A stretch of 64,000 nt of DNA from NCBI RefSeq assembly GCF_014490785.1, contig NZ_CP051488.1, positions 1,116,001 to 1,180,000 of the forward strand. The letters run 5' to 3'. A program made the translations under genes and the position numbers. Below, piece after piece: positions 1-8,308 of this stretch (its first letter is position 1; the number at the start of each line of letters is the position of its first letter). The notes below the pieces were generated by a model. It was not told the origin of the DNA. It was given only the letters and a program-made list of their open reading frames with translations, and searched no databases. The DNA comes from Kosakonia sp. SMBL-WEM22 (GTDB lineage Bacteria; Pseudomonadota; Gammaproteobacteria; Enterobacterales; Enterobacteriaceae).

Positions 1-515
1 GTGGCAGTGGCAAGCCAGTTCCAGCGCTGCTCGCGCGTCGGCCAGACAAACACCGGGCGCACCGCTGCACCACCGGGCTGCTCACGCGGCAGGGCACTGG
101 TGTGCGTCGCCAGGTTAACGAGCGTAATCGGCGCGCCCTGGTAGGTAGGTACGCGCGCGCCGGGCGGGGCGTATTTACTTAACGGATCGTCCAGGCGCAC
201 GCGGCCCTGATCGAGCAGCTTCACCAGCATCTCACTGGTCATCAGCTTAGAGAGCGAGGCGATGCGCACCACCGAGTCGAGCTGTGGGCGCACATTGTTG
301 CCGGGACGGGTTTCGCCGAAACTACGAAAGACGCGCTGGTTGCCGTCAATCACCACCATTGCCATGCCGGTCGCGCCGCTGCCATAAAAGATATGGTTGG
401 CGTAACGATCGACAATGTCAGAAGCAAATACCGGGTCGGGGGATTGTTGCGCCGCCCGGACGCTGGTCAGGCCCAGCGCACACCACATCGCGGAGAAAAG
501 CAGACAACGTTTCAA
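1..515 (-). CDS. ampH: AmpH, class C beta-lactamase-fold penicillin-binding protein (N-terminal part; gene runs off the window)
   Basis: Periplasmic DD-carboxypeptidase/endopeptidase involved in peptidoglycan recycling, a class C beta-lactamase relative. The visible 171 residues begin with a signal peptide (KRCLLFSAMWCALG, then RAAQ). They continue with the family block IVDRYANHIFYGSGATG and the active-site SxxK motif as S87-L-S-K90 inside RIASLSKLM. The start chosen is TTG at 515-513, because the AmpH-like frame begins there with GGATCC upstream as a weak ribosome site. The nearby ATG at 528 is in another frame. The C-terminal half (Tyr and KTG-type motifs) lies outside the window. The gene is divergent from the sbmA side, as in E. 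coli. Confidence 0.93.
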   Translation of the reverse strand, partial: MKRCLLFSAMWCALGLTSVRAAQQSPDPVFASDIVDRYANHIFYGSGATGMAMVVIDGNQRVFRSFGETRPGNNVRPQLDSVVRIASLSKLMTSEMLVKLLDQGRVRLDDPLSKYAPPGARVPTYQGAPITLVNLATHTSALPREQPGGAAVRPVFVWPTREQRWNWLATA

Positions 516-704
516 CGAAAGGATCCATTAATCACGGGGAAAGATAGAGCGTATTTATACTACTTGTGCGGCGTTGCAAAGGGGCGAAAAGCGGAATGTT
601 TCGCCCTAATCCGTAACGCCAGGTAAATAAGAGCTTTTTTTCTGCCCCCCGCCGCCGCCATGGGGTGTGATAAGCTCCGTTTTTCGCCAAACAGGAGGCA
701 GGTA

Positions 705-1238
705 ATGGTTGCTCAACGGGTAGTGATGGTGGTCGATATGCAAAACGGCGTGTTTGCCACGCCGCGTCATCAGCGCGCGCAGTGCGTCGCGCGGATCAAT
801 CAGCTGACGGCGGCGGCAGAGACCGTGATCTTTATCCAGCACGCTGAGGCGGGCGGGCTGGAGGAGGGGAGTGCAGGCTTTGCGCTGCTGCCGGAGTTAA
901 CCCAGCCAGCGAGCGCGCTTTACGTGACCAAAACCGCCTGCGACGCCTTCTATCAAACCAATCTTGAGGCGATGCTGCGCGAGCGAGCGATCGAGAGCTT
1001 TGTCATCTGCGGCTGTGCAACGGATTACTGTGTCGATACCACGCTGAAAAATGGTGTCAGCAAAGGCTTCGCGATTACCGTCGCGGAGGATGCGCACACC
1101 ACCGCCGACCGCCCGGCGGCAAAGGCGACCACGCTTATCGACCACTATAACGACGTCTGGCGCACGCTTATCGTGCCAGACAACCCGCTGCAGGTGAAAA
1201 GTGTCGATACAATTGTTTATGACTGGCAAAGCCACTAA
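705..1238 (+). CDS. Isochorismatase-family cysteine hydrolase
   Basis: A 177-residue single-domain protein of the isochorismatase/nicotinamidase fold. The catalytic triad is readable: D11 in VVDMQNG, K76 in VTKTACD and C109 in GCATDYCVD. These hydrolases cleave amide or vinyl-ether bonds; the substrate here cannot be told from sequence. The start is the ATG at 705, behind an AGGAGG ribosome site at 693-698, not the longer upstream frame. It lies between ampH and sbmA, where E. coli K-12 has no gene, and is followed by its own terminator, so it is probably monocistronic. Confidence 0.85.
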   Translation: MVAQRVVMVVDMQNGVFATPRHQRAQCVARINQLTAAAETVIFIQHAEAGGLEEGSAGFALLPELTQPASALYVTKTACDAFYQTNLEAMLRERAIESFVICGCATDYCVDTTLKNGVSKGFAITVAEDAHTTADRPAAKATTLIDHYNDVWRTLIVPDNPLQVKSVDTIVYDWQSH

Positions 1239-1269
1239 ACGGTTAACCTGAGGTCTGATTAAACGAGCC

Positions 1270-1295
1270 AGCGCCGCACTTGCGGCGCTTTTTTG
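1270..1295 (+). terminator. Rho-independent terminator after the cysteine hydrolase gene
   Basis: An 8-bp perfect GC-rich stem (AGCGCCGC / GCGGCGCT) with loop ACTT at 1270-1289, followed directly by TTTTTTG. It separates the hydrolase gene from sbmA. Confidence 0.85.
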
Positions 1296-1358
1296 TCGCT
1301 GGCCGCGAGCGTGACACAGCATACTTTGTAAAGAATAAGAAAGACCCAGGAGAGCACT

Positions 1359-2579
1359 ATGTTTCGATCCTTTTTCCCCCGGCCGACGCCCTTTTTTGCC
1401 TCGGCGTTTATCTGGACGCTTCTCGCCATTGTTTTCTGGCTGGCAGGCGGCGAGCGCTGGTTATTACACCTGACCGGCATATCAAGCGAGGTGCCCATCA
1501 GCGCCGCGCGCTTCTGGTGCCCCAATTTCCTGCTCTTTTACGCTTACTATGCGCTCTGCGTCGGCCTCTTCGCCGCGTTCTGGTTTATCTACTCGCCCCA
1601 TCGCTGGCAGCGGTGGTCGATTCTCGGCACCGCGCTGATTATCTTCGTCACCTGGTTTCAGGTGGAGGTGAGCGTCGCCATTAACGCCTGGTATCAACCC
1701 TTTTATGATCTGATCCAAAAAGCGCTCACCGCGCCGAATACCGTGCCGCTGGAGAAATTTTACAGCGGCAGCGGGGTCTTTCTGGGCATCGCGCTGATCG
1801 GTGTTACCGTGGCGGTGCTGAATAACTTCTTCGTCAGCCACTATGTGTTCCGGTGGCGCACGGCGATGAACGAATACTATATGGCGCACTGGCAGCAGCT
1901 GCGCCATATTGAGGGTGCAGCGCAGCGTGTGCAGGAGGACACCATGCGTTTTGCCAGCACGCTGGAGGATATGGGGACCAGCTTTATCAATGCGATTATG
2001 ACGCTGTTCGCTTTCCTGCCGGTGTTGATTATTCTCTCGCCCCATGTGCCGGAGCTGCCGATTATTGGGCATGTTCCCTACGGCCTGGTGTTTGCCGCCA
2101 TCGGTTGGGCGCTGTTTGGCACGCTGGTGCTGGGCGCAGTGGGTATCAAGCTGCCCGGTTTGCAATTTAAAAATCAGCGCGTCGAAGCGGCGTACCGTAA
2201 AGAGCTGGTCTATGGTGAAGATGATGCCGAACGCGCGCGCCCGCATACGGTGGCGGAGCTGTTTAGCGCCGTGCGCCGCAACTACTTTCGGCTCTATTTC
2301 CACTACACCTATTTCAACGTCGTGCGCATTCTCTACCTGCAGGTTGACGCCGTGTTTGGCCTGGTTATGCTCTTCCCGACGCTGGCGGCTGGGGCGATTA
2401 CCTTCGGGTTGATGCAGCAGATCACTAACGTTTTTGAACAGGTGCGCAGCTCGTTCCAGTATTTGATCACCTCATGGACGACGCTGGTAGAGCTGATGTC
2501 TATCTATAAACGTTTGCGCAGTTTTGAGCGTGAGGTCGATAATCAGGAGTTCGTTCCTGTCGCCTCTCACGGCCATTAA
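1359..2579 (+). CDS. sbmA: SbmA peptide antibiotic transporter
   Basis: Inner-membrane, proton-driven importer of the SbmA/BacA family. It takes up microcins B17 and J25, bleomycin and proline-rich antimicrobial peptides. The 406 residues match the E. coli length exactly. Hydrophobic helices occur from the N terminus (FASAFIWTLLAIVFWLAGG) to about residue 330. The family block FQVEVSVAINAWYQPFYDLIQKAL and the stretch VFRWRTAMNEYYM are present. There is no ATPase domain, as expected for SbmA as opposed to related ABC exporters. A GGAGAG ribosome site precedes the ATG, and yaiW follows after 12 nt, so the two are probably co-transcribed. Confidence 0.96.
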   Translation: MFRSFFPRPTPFFASAFIWTLLAIVFWLAGGERWLLHLTGISSEVPISAARFWCPNFLLFYAYYALCVGLFAAFWFIYSPHRWQRWSILGTALIIFVTWFQVEVSVAINAWYQPFYDLIQKALTAPNTVPLEKFYSGSGVFLGIALIGVTVAVLNNFFVSHYVFRWRTAMNEYYMAHWQQLRHIEGAAQRVQEDTMRFASTLEDMGTSFINAIMTLFAFLPVLIILSPHVPELPIIGHVPYGLVFAAIGWALFGTLVLGAVGIKLPGLQFKNQRVEAAYRKELVYGEDDAERARPHTVAELFSAVRRNYFRLYFHYTYFNVVRILYLQVDAVFGLVMLFPTLAAGAITFGLMQQITNVFEQVRSSFQYLITSWTTLVELMSIYKRLRSFEREVDNQEFVPVASHGH

Positions 2580-2591
2580 CAAAGGAAGGTT

Positions 2592-3701
2592 ATGTCTTAC
2601 GTACCCCGTTTTAGCTGGTTGCTGGCGGCGCTGATTGTCGCCGGGTGTAGTTCGCAGGGCTCGCTCTCTGATAAAGAGGCATCGAAAGGGCCTAAAAAGG
2701 CGAAGGCGCTGGATGTCGCAAGCGTGGTGCGTAACACCATTCCCGCAAGCGTTAAAGATCGCGACGGCTGGGCTGAAGATCTGGCGACCACCTTTAAGAG
2801 CCAGAAGCTGCCGCCGACGCTGGAGAACATCTGCTCCGTATTAGCGGTGGCGCAGCAGGAGTCCAACTACCAGTCCGATCCGGTGGTGCCGGGTCTGAAT
2901 AAGATTGCCTGGAAAGAGATCGACAAGCGCGCCGGGCAGCTGCACATCCCTGCGCTGCTGGTGCACACGGCGCTGAAAATCCCGTCGCCCAACGGCAAAA
3001 GCTACAGCGAGCGGCTCGATAAGGTGCGCACCGAGCGCGAGTTGAGCGCGATCTTCGATGACATGATCAATATGGTGCCGATGGGGCAGACGCTGTTTGG
3101 CTCTTATAACCCGGTGCACACCGGTGGGCCGATGCAGGTGAGCGTCTCCTTTGCCGAGCAGCACACCGACGGCTACCCGTGGGAGATGTCCGGCACCGTG
3201 CGCCAGGAGGTCTTCAGCCGCCGCGGCGGGTTGTGGTTTGGCACCTATCATCTGCTTAACTACCCGGCCAGCTACAGCGCGCCGATTTACCGCTTCGCCG
3301 ACTACAACGCCGGGTTTTACGCCAGCCGTAACGCGGCGTTCCAGAACGCGGTGAGTAAAGTGACGGGCATTAAGCTGGCACTGGATGGCGATCTGATCCT
3401 TTATGGCAGCCGTGAAGCGGGCACCACCGAGCGTGCGGTGCAGACGCTGGGCGCGCAGCTTGCGATGAGCGATCGCGATATTCGCCGCCAGCTTGAGCGT
3501 GGTGACAGCCAGGAGTTTGAAGAGACGAAGCTCTATCGGGAGATTTATCGCCTGGCGGACAAACGCAGCGGAAAAGCGCTGCCGCGCGAGATGCTACCGG
3601 GGATTCAGTTAGAGAGCCCGAAAATCACGCGTAACTTAACCACGGCATTGTTTGCGAAACGCGTTGACGATCGTCGGGCCGCTTGCATGGCGCGCAATTA
3701 G
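2592..3701 (+). CDS. yaiW: YaiW, outer-membrane lipoprotein (DUF1615)
   Basis: A 369-residue lipoprotein with signal peptide SWLLAALIVAGC; the lipobox is VAGC with Cys19. In E. coli YaiW is a surface-exposed lipoprotein that helps SbmA-dependent uptake of Bac7 peptide. It lies 12 nt downstream of sbmA with an AAGGAAGG ribosome site, which fits a two-gene uptake operon. The DUF1615 core includes VAQQESNYQSDPVVPGL and GPMQVSVSFAEQH, a sequence reminiscent of lysozyme-like folds, but I make no enzymatic claim. Its stop overlaps the stop of convergent yaiY. Confidence 0.93.
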   Translation: MSYVPRFSWLLAALIVAGCSSQGSLSDKEASKGPKKAKALDVASVVRNTIPASVKDRDGWAEDLATTFKSQKLPPTLENICSVLAVAQQESNYQSDPVVPGLNKIAWKEIDKRAGQLHIPALLVHTALKIPSPNGKSYSERLDKVRTERELSAIFDDMINMVPMGQTLFGSYNPVHTGGPMQVSVSFAEQHTDGYPWEMSGTVRQEVFSRRGGLWFGTYHLLNYPASYSAPIYRFADYNAGFYASRNAAFQNAVSKVTGIKLALDGDLILYGSREAGTTERAVQTLGAQLAMSDRDIRRQLERGDSQEFEETKLYREIYRLADKRSGKALPREMLPGIQLESPKITRNLTTALFAKRVDDRRAACMARN

Positions 3702-4009
3702 CGCAGGTTGTGGCTACGCCAGCGCAGGACGAGAAAAATCACGCCCAGAAACGCGCTGCCGGCGATAAACGGCACAAGACCGAAAATCGTGCCTACGCCC
3801 ATACCCATTTCAACGTGGGGACGGGAGACGTCCTGCGTCTGCATCAGGTGTTCAAATACACCAGGCGCGTGCACCAGCAGGTTAAGCAACTGCGCGCCTG
3901 CCCAGAAGCAGAGCAGTACGAAGACGGCGTAAGCAATATTACCCGGTCTGGAGGTGTCTCGTTTTTTCGCGCCCTTATTAAAGGGTTTGGATAGGGTAAA
4001 GTCAGCCAT
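3698..4009 (-). CDS. yaiY: YaiY, small inner-membrane protein (DUF2755)
   Basis: A 103-residue protein with two predicted membrane helices (NIAYAVFVLLCFWAGAQLLNLL and VGTIFGLVPFIAGSAFLGVIF). It matches E. coli YaiY in sequence and length when started at the ATG at 4009 (MADFTLSK), which has a GGAGG ribosome site. A longer frame to 4030 lacks this support. Function is unknown. It converges on yaiW with overlapping stop codons. Confidence 0.88.
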   Translation of the reverse strand: MADFTLSKPFNKGAKKRDTSRPGNIAYAVFVLLCFWAGAQLLNLLVHAPGVFEHLMQTQDVSRPHVEMGMGVGTIFGLVPFIAGSAFLGVIFLVLRWRSHNLR

Positions 4010-4277
4010 AAGACCTCCGGTACTCGTCACTTTTAAACGCTCAGGGAAGATAGGCTCAGAGCCGTAACTCCTGGTTAGTTTGGCACCAGTCCCGCTTTGT
4101 CAACATCAGAATGGTGATAATTTCGGAGCGGGAAGGATCCCAGGGAAGCGTTTTTTGTGAATCATCACATTTTTGTAACGTATTAATTATTTGCGTAACA
4201 TTTCGGAATTACCGCACAGCACACACTCTCAACCCGCGCGCTGTGCGATGATGCGCTCTTTACCTGCTGGAGTTGTC
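4010..4277. promoter_or_regulatory. Divergent yaiY / yaiZ promoter region
   Basis: A 268-nt AT-rich spacer between two divergent small-protein genes. It must hold both promoters, but I cannot assign -35/-10 elements with confidence. It contains runs such as CATCACATTTTTG and TATTAATTATTTG near 4160-4195. Confidence 0.4.
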
Positions 4278-4496
4278 ATGAAGCTGCCTGAGAAAATTCG
4301 CCGTGACTGGCACTATTACGCGTTCGCGATCGGCCTGATCTTTATTCTCAATGGCGTGGTAGGGCTGCTGGGGTTTGACGCTAAAGGGTGGCAAACCTAT
4401 GCCGTCGGGCTGGTGACCTGGCTTATCGGGTTCTGGCTGTCTGGGCTGATTATCCGCCGCCCCACGCAGGATGAGGCGACGGAAAGTACCGAGTAA
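4278..4496 (+). CDS. yaiZ: YaiZ, small inner-membrane protein (DUF2754)
   Basis: A 72-residue protein with two membrane helices (YYAFAIGLIFILNGVVGLLGF and TYAVGLVTWLIGFWLSGLII). It aligns over its full length with E. coli YaiZ (70 residues). Start is the ATG at 4278 after CTGGAG; the upstream extension to 4191 has no ribosome site and does not match the family. Function is unknown. It converges on ddlA with three bases between the stop codons. Confidence 0.9.
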   Translation: MKLPEKIRRDWHYYAFAIGLIFILNGVVGLLGFDAKGWQTYAVGLVTWLIGFWLSGLIIRRPTQDEATESTE

Positions 4497-4506
4497 CGCT
4501 TACTCG
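4490..4506. terminator. Hairpin containing both stop codons of yaiZ and ddlA
   Basis: Perfect inverted repeat CGAGTAA-CGC-TTACTCG. The left arm holds the yaiZ TAA and the right arm the complement of the ddlA TAA. Neither side has a long T run, so it is at best a weak bidirectional terminator. Confidence 0.4.
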
Positions 4507-5600
4507 TTCATCGAGATCTTGAGCGCGCTGCTTTGCTGGTGGCGCTCAAGCGCCAGTTCAATCAGGCGAGTGATTAGCGCACTATAGCTCATGCCGCTCG
4601 CCTGCCACAGTTTCGGGTACATGCTGATATTGGTAAAACCGGGCAGGGTGTTGATCTCATTGATTACCACCTCGTTCTCCGGCGTCAGGAACACATCTAC
4701 CCGCGCCATCCCTTCGCAGCCCAGCGTCTTATACGCCTCAATGGCGATCGCGCGGATCTTGTCGTTAGTCCCGGGATCGATGGCCGCCGGCACCACCACC
4801 TGCGCGCCCTGATCGTCGATATACTTGGTGTCGTAAGCGTAGAACTCGCTGTTCAGCACAATTTCACCGCAGGTGCTGGCTTGTGGCTCATCATTGCCCA
4901 GCACCGCGCACTCGATCTCGCGCCCGACAATCCCTTTTTCCACCACCACTTTTTTATCGAAGGCAAAGGCCAGACGCAACGCTTCAGCATACTGCGCTTC
5001 GTTGGTCACTTTGCTGACGCCGACGGATGAGCCCTGGTTGGCGGGTTTAATAAACAGCGGCAGGCCGAGCTGCGATGAGATGTCGCTAAAGCTGAAGCTG
5101 TCGCGGTTAGCGCGCGTCAGGGTGATAAACGGTGCGATGGCCAGACCGGCATCGCGCAGCAGGCGCTTGGTGACGTCTTTATCCATACAGGCTGCGGAAG
5201 CGAGCACATCGGAGCCGACAAAGGGCAGGTTGGCGAGGCGCAGCATCCCTTGCAGGGAGCCATCTTCGCCGAGCGTGCCGTGAACAATCGGGAAAATGAC
5301 ATCAACATTCGGCAGCGGCGAGCGGTTATCCGCCGCAATCAGCTGCTGCCCGGCGACGCCCGGCACCAGTGCCACGCTATTGTCCGACGGATTGAGCGCA
5401 ATACGCGCCGGATCGCTGGCGTTTTGCAGATAGTTCTGCGCATCGCTAATATGCCACTGCCCAGATTTATCAATACCCAGCAGCACCACTTCAAAGCGCG
5501 ATGTATCCATCGCATCGACAATGTTCTTCGCCGACTGTAACGACACTTCATGCTCCGCCGATTTGCCGCCGAAGACGACCCCTACCCGCAGTTTTGCCAT
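4500..5600 (-). CDS. ddlA: DdlA, D-alanine--D-alanine ligase A
   Basis: Cytoplasmic ATP-grasp enzyme that joins two D-Ala for the peptidoglycan pentapeptide. It shows the N-terminal signature VVFGGKSAEHEVSLQSAKN, HGTLGEDGSLQGML, the ATP-binding KPANQGSSVGVSKV, and the Mg/substrate block RVDVFLT..EVVINEINTLPGFT. Started at the ATG at 5600 it has 366 residues, close to E. coli DdlA (364). A GTG at 5612 would add four residues; no strong ribosome site settles it. The gene is separated here from iraP by two lineage-specific genes. Confidence 0.95.
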   Translation of the reverse strand: MAKLRVGVVFGGKSAEHEVSLQSAKNIVDAMDTSRFEVVLLGIDKSGQWHISDAQNYLQNASDPARIALNPSDNSVALVPGVAGQQLIAADNRSPLPNVDVIFPIVHGTLGEDGSLQGMLRLANLPFVGSDVLASAACMDKDVTKRLLRDAGLAIAPFITLTRANRDSFSFSDISSQLGLPLFIKPANQGSSVGVSKVTNEAQYAEALRLAFAFDKKVVVEKGIVGREIECAVLGNDEPQASTCGEIVLNSEFYAYDTKYIDDQGAQVVVPAAIDPGTNDKIRAIAIEAYKTLGCEGMARVDVFLTPENEVVINEINTLPGFTNISMYPKLWQASGMSYSALITRLIELALERHQQSSALKISMNE

Positions 5601-5705
5601 TTCAACAATCACTCACACTGATGAGAAAACCCATACGATATCACGTCAAAACGCACGATTCGCGGCCTTCTGCCATAATGTCTGGAGAAAAAAAGAGGAG
5701 GAGAG

Positions 5706-6389
5706 GTGAGCGGGAAGAGCCTGATCGTAATCGCTATTCTTATCGGCGGCGTCTATGCGGGTTACCGCGCGCTGCCAGCGTGGTACAACCCTTTTGCCCC
5801 GCTTCAACTGAGCGATCCCCCGGGGCGCATCACCCAGTTCAAGCTGCGGCGTTTAGCGCCTGAAGAGTGCGCAGCGCTGCTGAAGCAGGCGAATCAGCAG
5901 CGGCTTATCACCTCCGTTGCGGTGGCGGACAGCGCCGGCGACTGCCCGCTAACCAACGTGGTGCGGGTAAAAGATTTCGGCGCCGTGAAGCTGAGCAGCA
6001 GCTTTCTGGCAAGCTGCCCGCTGGCGCTCAGCTCGGCGCTGTTTGTTGAGCAGCAGGCACGGCCATTAAGCGAAACGATGATGGGCAGCGCCTTGGCGCG
6101 TATTGATCATCTGGGGAGCTACGCCTGCCGCAATATCTACAACCGCGCCGATGCCCGGCGCAGCGAACATGCCAGTGCGGAAGCGCTTGATATCAGCGCA
6201 TTCCGGCTGGCGAATGGTGAGCAAGTTTCCGTCCTGCGCGGCTGGCGGCAGGCGCGCACTCAACCCTGGCTGCGCGCGATGCTCAGCGCCAGTTGCGGTT
6301 ATTACGGTAACGGCCTTGGGCCGGAGTATAACGCCGCCCACGCAGACCATTTCCATCTCGGTATGCGCGGTTACGGCCTTTGTCGCTAA
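5706..6389 (+). CDS. Extensin-like C-terminal domain protein, envelope-anchored
   Basis: A 227-residue protein with an N-terminal membrane anchor or uncleaved signal (SLIVIAILIGGVYAGY) and an extensin-like C-terminal domain. The domain shows LGSYACRNIYNR, SEHASAEALDISAF and a terminal ADHFHLGMRGY. The spaced H, D and HxH residues resemble zinc ligands of LAS-type peptidoglycan peptidases, and several conserved cysteines suggest periplasmic disulfides. Enzymatic activity is inferred only. The start is GTG 5706 with a strong purine-rich GAGGAGGAGAG site. It is not at this place in E. coli K-12, and is divergent from ddlA. Confidence 0.78.
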   Translation: MSGKSLIVIAILIGGVYAGYRALPAWYNPFAPLQLSDPPGRITQFKLRRLAPEECAALLKQANQQRLITSVAVADSAGDCPLTNVVRVKDFGAVKLSSSFLASCPLALSSALFVEQQARPLSETMMGSALARIDHLGSYACRNIYNRADARRSEHASAEALDISAFRLANGEQVSVLRGWRQARTQPWLRAMLSASCGYYGNGLGPEYNAAHADHFHLGMRGYGLCR

Positions 6390-6559
6390 GCATATCGCGC
6401 TTAGCATTTACGGTTTTCCTTCCTGCACCGCTGTTATTCGGCGGTGGTTAAGGGATAAAACGCCAAAGTGCGGCTAAGCGCATATCTGGTAACTTATCGC
6501 TGGCGCATTCTTGCTACCCTATGCGCCGTTTTTTAAAACCTGAGTGATTACGCGTATTT

Positions 6560-7756
6560 ATGGAATCCTGGAAGGTCAATCTTATCTCGGTGTGGTTCGG
6601 CTGCTTTTTTACCGGGCTAGCCATCAGCCAGATTTTGCCGTTTCTGCCGCTCTATGTGGCACAACTGGGGGTGACCTCGCACGAGGCACTGTCGATGTGG
6701 TCAGGGCTAACCTTCAGTATCACGTTCCTCATCTCGGCGATTGTCTCGCCGATGTGGGGCAGCCTGGCGGACCGCAAAGGGCGCAAGCTGATGCTGCTGC
6801 GTGCTTCGCTGGGGATGGCGATCGCCATTCTGCTGCAAGCCTTCGCCACCAACGTCTGGCAGTTGCTGCTGCTGCGCGGCGTGATGGGGCTGACCTCCGG
6901 TTATATTCCTAACGCGATGGCGCTGGTGGCTTCGCAGGTGCCGCGCGAGCGCAGCGGCTGGGCGCTCAGCACGCTTTCGACGGCGCAGATCAGCGGCGTG
7001 ATCGGCGGCCCGCTGATGGGCGGTTTTCTCGCTGACCACTTAGGCCTGCGCACGGTGTTTATTATCACCGCGCTGCTGCTGATGGTGAGCTTCCTGGTGA
7101 CGCTGTTCCTGATTAAAGAGGGGGGCAGACCGAAGGTGAAGAGGGGCGAGCGGCTCAGTGGTAAAGCGGTTTTCTCGACGCTGCCCTATCCGGGGCTGGT
7201 GATCAGCCTCTTTGTCACCACCCTGGTGATCCAGCTCTGCAATGGCTCGATTAGCCCGATCCTCGCGCTCTTTATCCAGTCCCTGTCGCCCGATACCGCC
7301 AATATCGCCTTTCTTAGCGGCCTTATCGCCGCCGTGCCGGGTGTTTCTGCACTGCTTTCGGCACCCAGGCTTGGGAAACTGGGCGATCGCATCGGCACCT
7401 CGCGTATTCTGTTAGCAACGCTCGCCTGCGCGATTGTGCTCTTCTTTGCCATGTCGTTTGTCACCTCGCCATTGCAGCTTGGCATTCTGCGCTTTCTGCT
7501 CGGCTTTGCCGATGGTGCGATGCTGCCCGCCGTGCAGACGCTGCTGCTGAAGTACTCCAGCGAACAGGTTACCGGGCGCATCTTTGGTTACAACCAATCC
7601 TTTATGTACCTTGGTAATGTTGCTGGCCCGCTGATGGGCGCGTCAGTTTCGGCGATGGCCGGCTTTCGCTGGGTCTTCGCCGCCACGGCGGTAGTGGTGC
7701 TAATTAACCTGATCCAGCTGGCGCGGGCATTTCGCCGCGTGCGGCAACCACGCTAA
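6560..7756 (+). CDS. MFS drug efflux transporter, MdtG-like
   Basis: A 398-residue, 12-helix major facilitator protein closely resembling E. coli MdtG. Shared blocks are LPLYVAQLGVTSHEALSMWSG, motif A as GSLADRKGRKLMLLR, QVPRERSGWALSTLST, SAPRLGKLGDRIG and GRIFGYNQSF. It is therefore a proton-driven exporter, probably of drugs or hydrophobic compounds. mdtG itself sits elsewhere in E. coli, so this may be a paralogue. A 22-bp stem lies just after the stop. The 170-nt spacer from the extensin-like gene suggests its own promoter. Confidence 0.88.
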   Translation: MESWKVNLISVWFGCFFTGLAISQILPFLPLYVAQLGVTSHEALSMWSGLTFSITFLISAIVSPMWGSLADRKGRKLMLLRASLGMAIAILLQAFATNVWQLLLLRGVMGLTSGYIPNAMALVASQVPRERSGWALSTLSTAQISGVIGGPLMGGFLADHLGLRTVFIITALLLMVSFLVTLFLIKEGGRPKVKRGERLSGKAVFSTLPYPGLVISLFVTTLVIQLCNGSISPILALFIQSLSPDTANIAFLSGLIAAVPGVSALLSAPRLGKLGDRIGTSRILLATLACAIVLFFAMSFVTSPLQLGILRFLLGFADGAMLPAVQTLLLKYSSEQVTGRIFGYNQSFMYLGNVAGPLMGASVSAMAGFRWVFAATAVVVLINLIQLARAFRRVRQPR

Positions 7757-7757
7757 A

Positions 7758-7787
7758 CGCAGGCCGGAAATAGATCTCCGGCCTGCG
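7758..7787 (+). terminator. Stem-loop after the MFS gene
   Basis: Perfect 11-bp stem CGCAGGCCGGA / TCCGGCCTGCG with an 8-nt loop, two nt after the MFS stop codon. Only a loose CAGTTTCTTTAT follows, so termination may be weak. Confidence 0.5.
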
Positions 7788-7946
7788 CATCCAGTTTCTT
7801 TATATACTTCGCAACCACCATGACGTTATTTCCTGGATGACCTTTCTCACTGTGTGTATTAATGCGCAAAAATAATAGTTGCATCTCCTTTGCAACTACT
7901 AAATCGAGTGCTAACTTCATGCAACGTCTAAAAAGGAAATAGCGCC

Positions 7947-8207
7947 ATGAAAAATCTCATTGCTGAGTTATTGGTTAAGCTTGCGGAGAAGGAAGAGGAG
8001 TCCAAAGAGCTGGTCGCCCAGGTTGAAGCGCTGGAAATTGTCGTCACCGCGCTGTTGCGCCAGATGGCGGCATCCGAGCAGCAGTCGCTCATTTTAAGTG
8101 TCGAAGGTGCGCTGGCAGAGGCTCTTCCGGGCGACGAGGCCCTGTCAAGAGACTCGGAGCTGCTGCAACAATACGTAAAAAAGCTTTTAAGGCACCCACG
8201 CAGTTGA
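7947..8207 (+). CDS. iraP: IraP, anti-adaptor stabilising sigma-S
   Basis: An 86-residue coiled-coil protein matching E. coli IraP along its whole length (MKNLIAELL.KLA.KEEESKEL..QVEALEI.VTA at the start, LLQQYVKKLLRHPR at the end). IraP binds the response regulator RssB and blocks delivery of RpoS to ClpXP, mainly in phosphate starvation. That fits its conserved place just upstream of phoA. A GGAAAT ribosome site precedes the ATG. A 7-bp inverted repeat, AGTTGCA...TGCAACT (7877-7897), in its promoter region could be an operator. Confidence 0.95.
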   Translation: MKNLIAELLVKLAEKEEESKELVAQVEALEIVVTALLRQMAASEQQSLILSVEGALAEALPGDEALSRDSELLQQYVKKLLRHPRS

Positions 8208-8228
8208 CCCCGCGTTAGCATGTAATAC

Positions 8229-8261
8229 CTGTCATCTCACTGTCATCTGGGCTGCCTATAG
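8229..8261 (+). promoter_or_regulatory. Pho box and promoter of phoA
   Basis: Two direct CTGTCAT repeats start 11 bp apart at 8229 and 8240, the expected PhoB half-site arrangement. A -10-like TATAGT lies downstream at 8257-8262. This matches the known activation of phoA by PhoB-P, whose genes are also in this window. Confidence 0.85.
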
Positions 8262-8308
8262 TCGCTCTGTTTTATTTTCTTTAAGTATTTGTACATGGAG
8301 AATATTAA

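Noticed and set aside
1482..2303. 273-codon minus-strand frame opposite sbmA (and similar frames opposite rdgC, brnQ, proY and queA)
   Set aside because: Shadow frames of GC-rich coding DNA; the sense-strand genes are well-conserved families.
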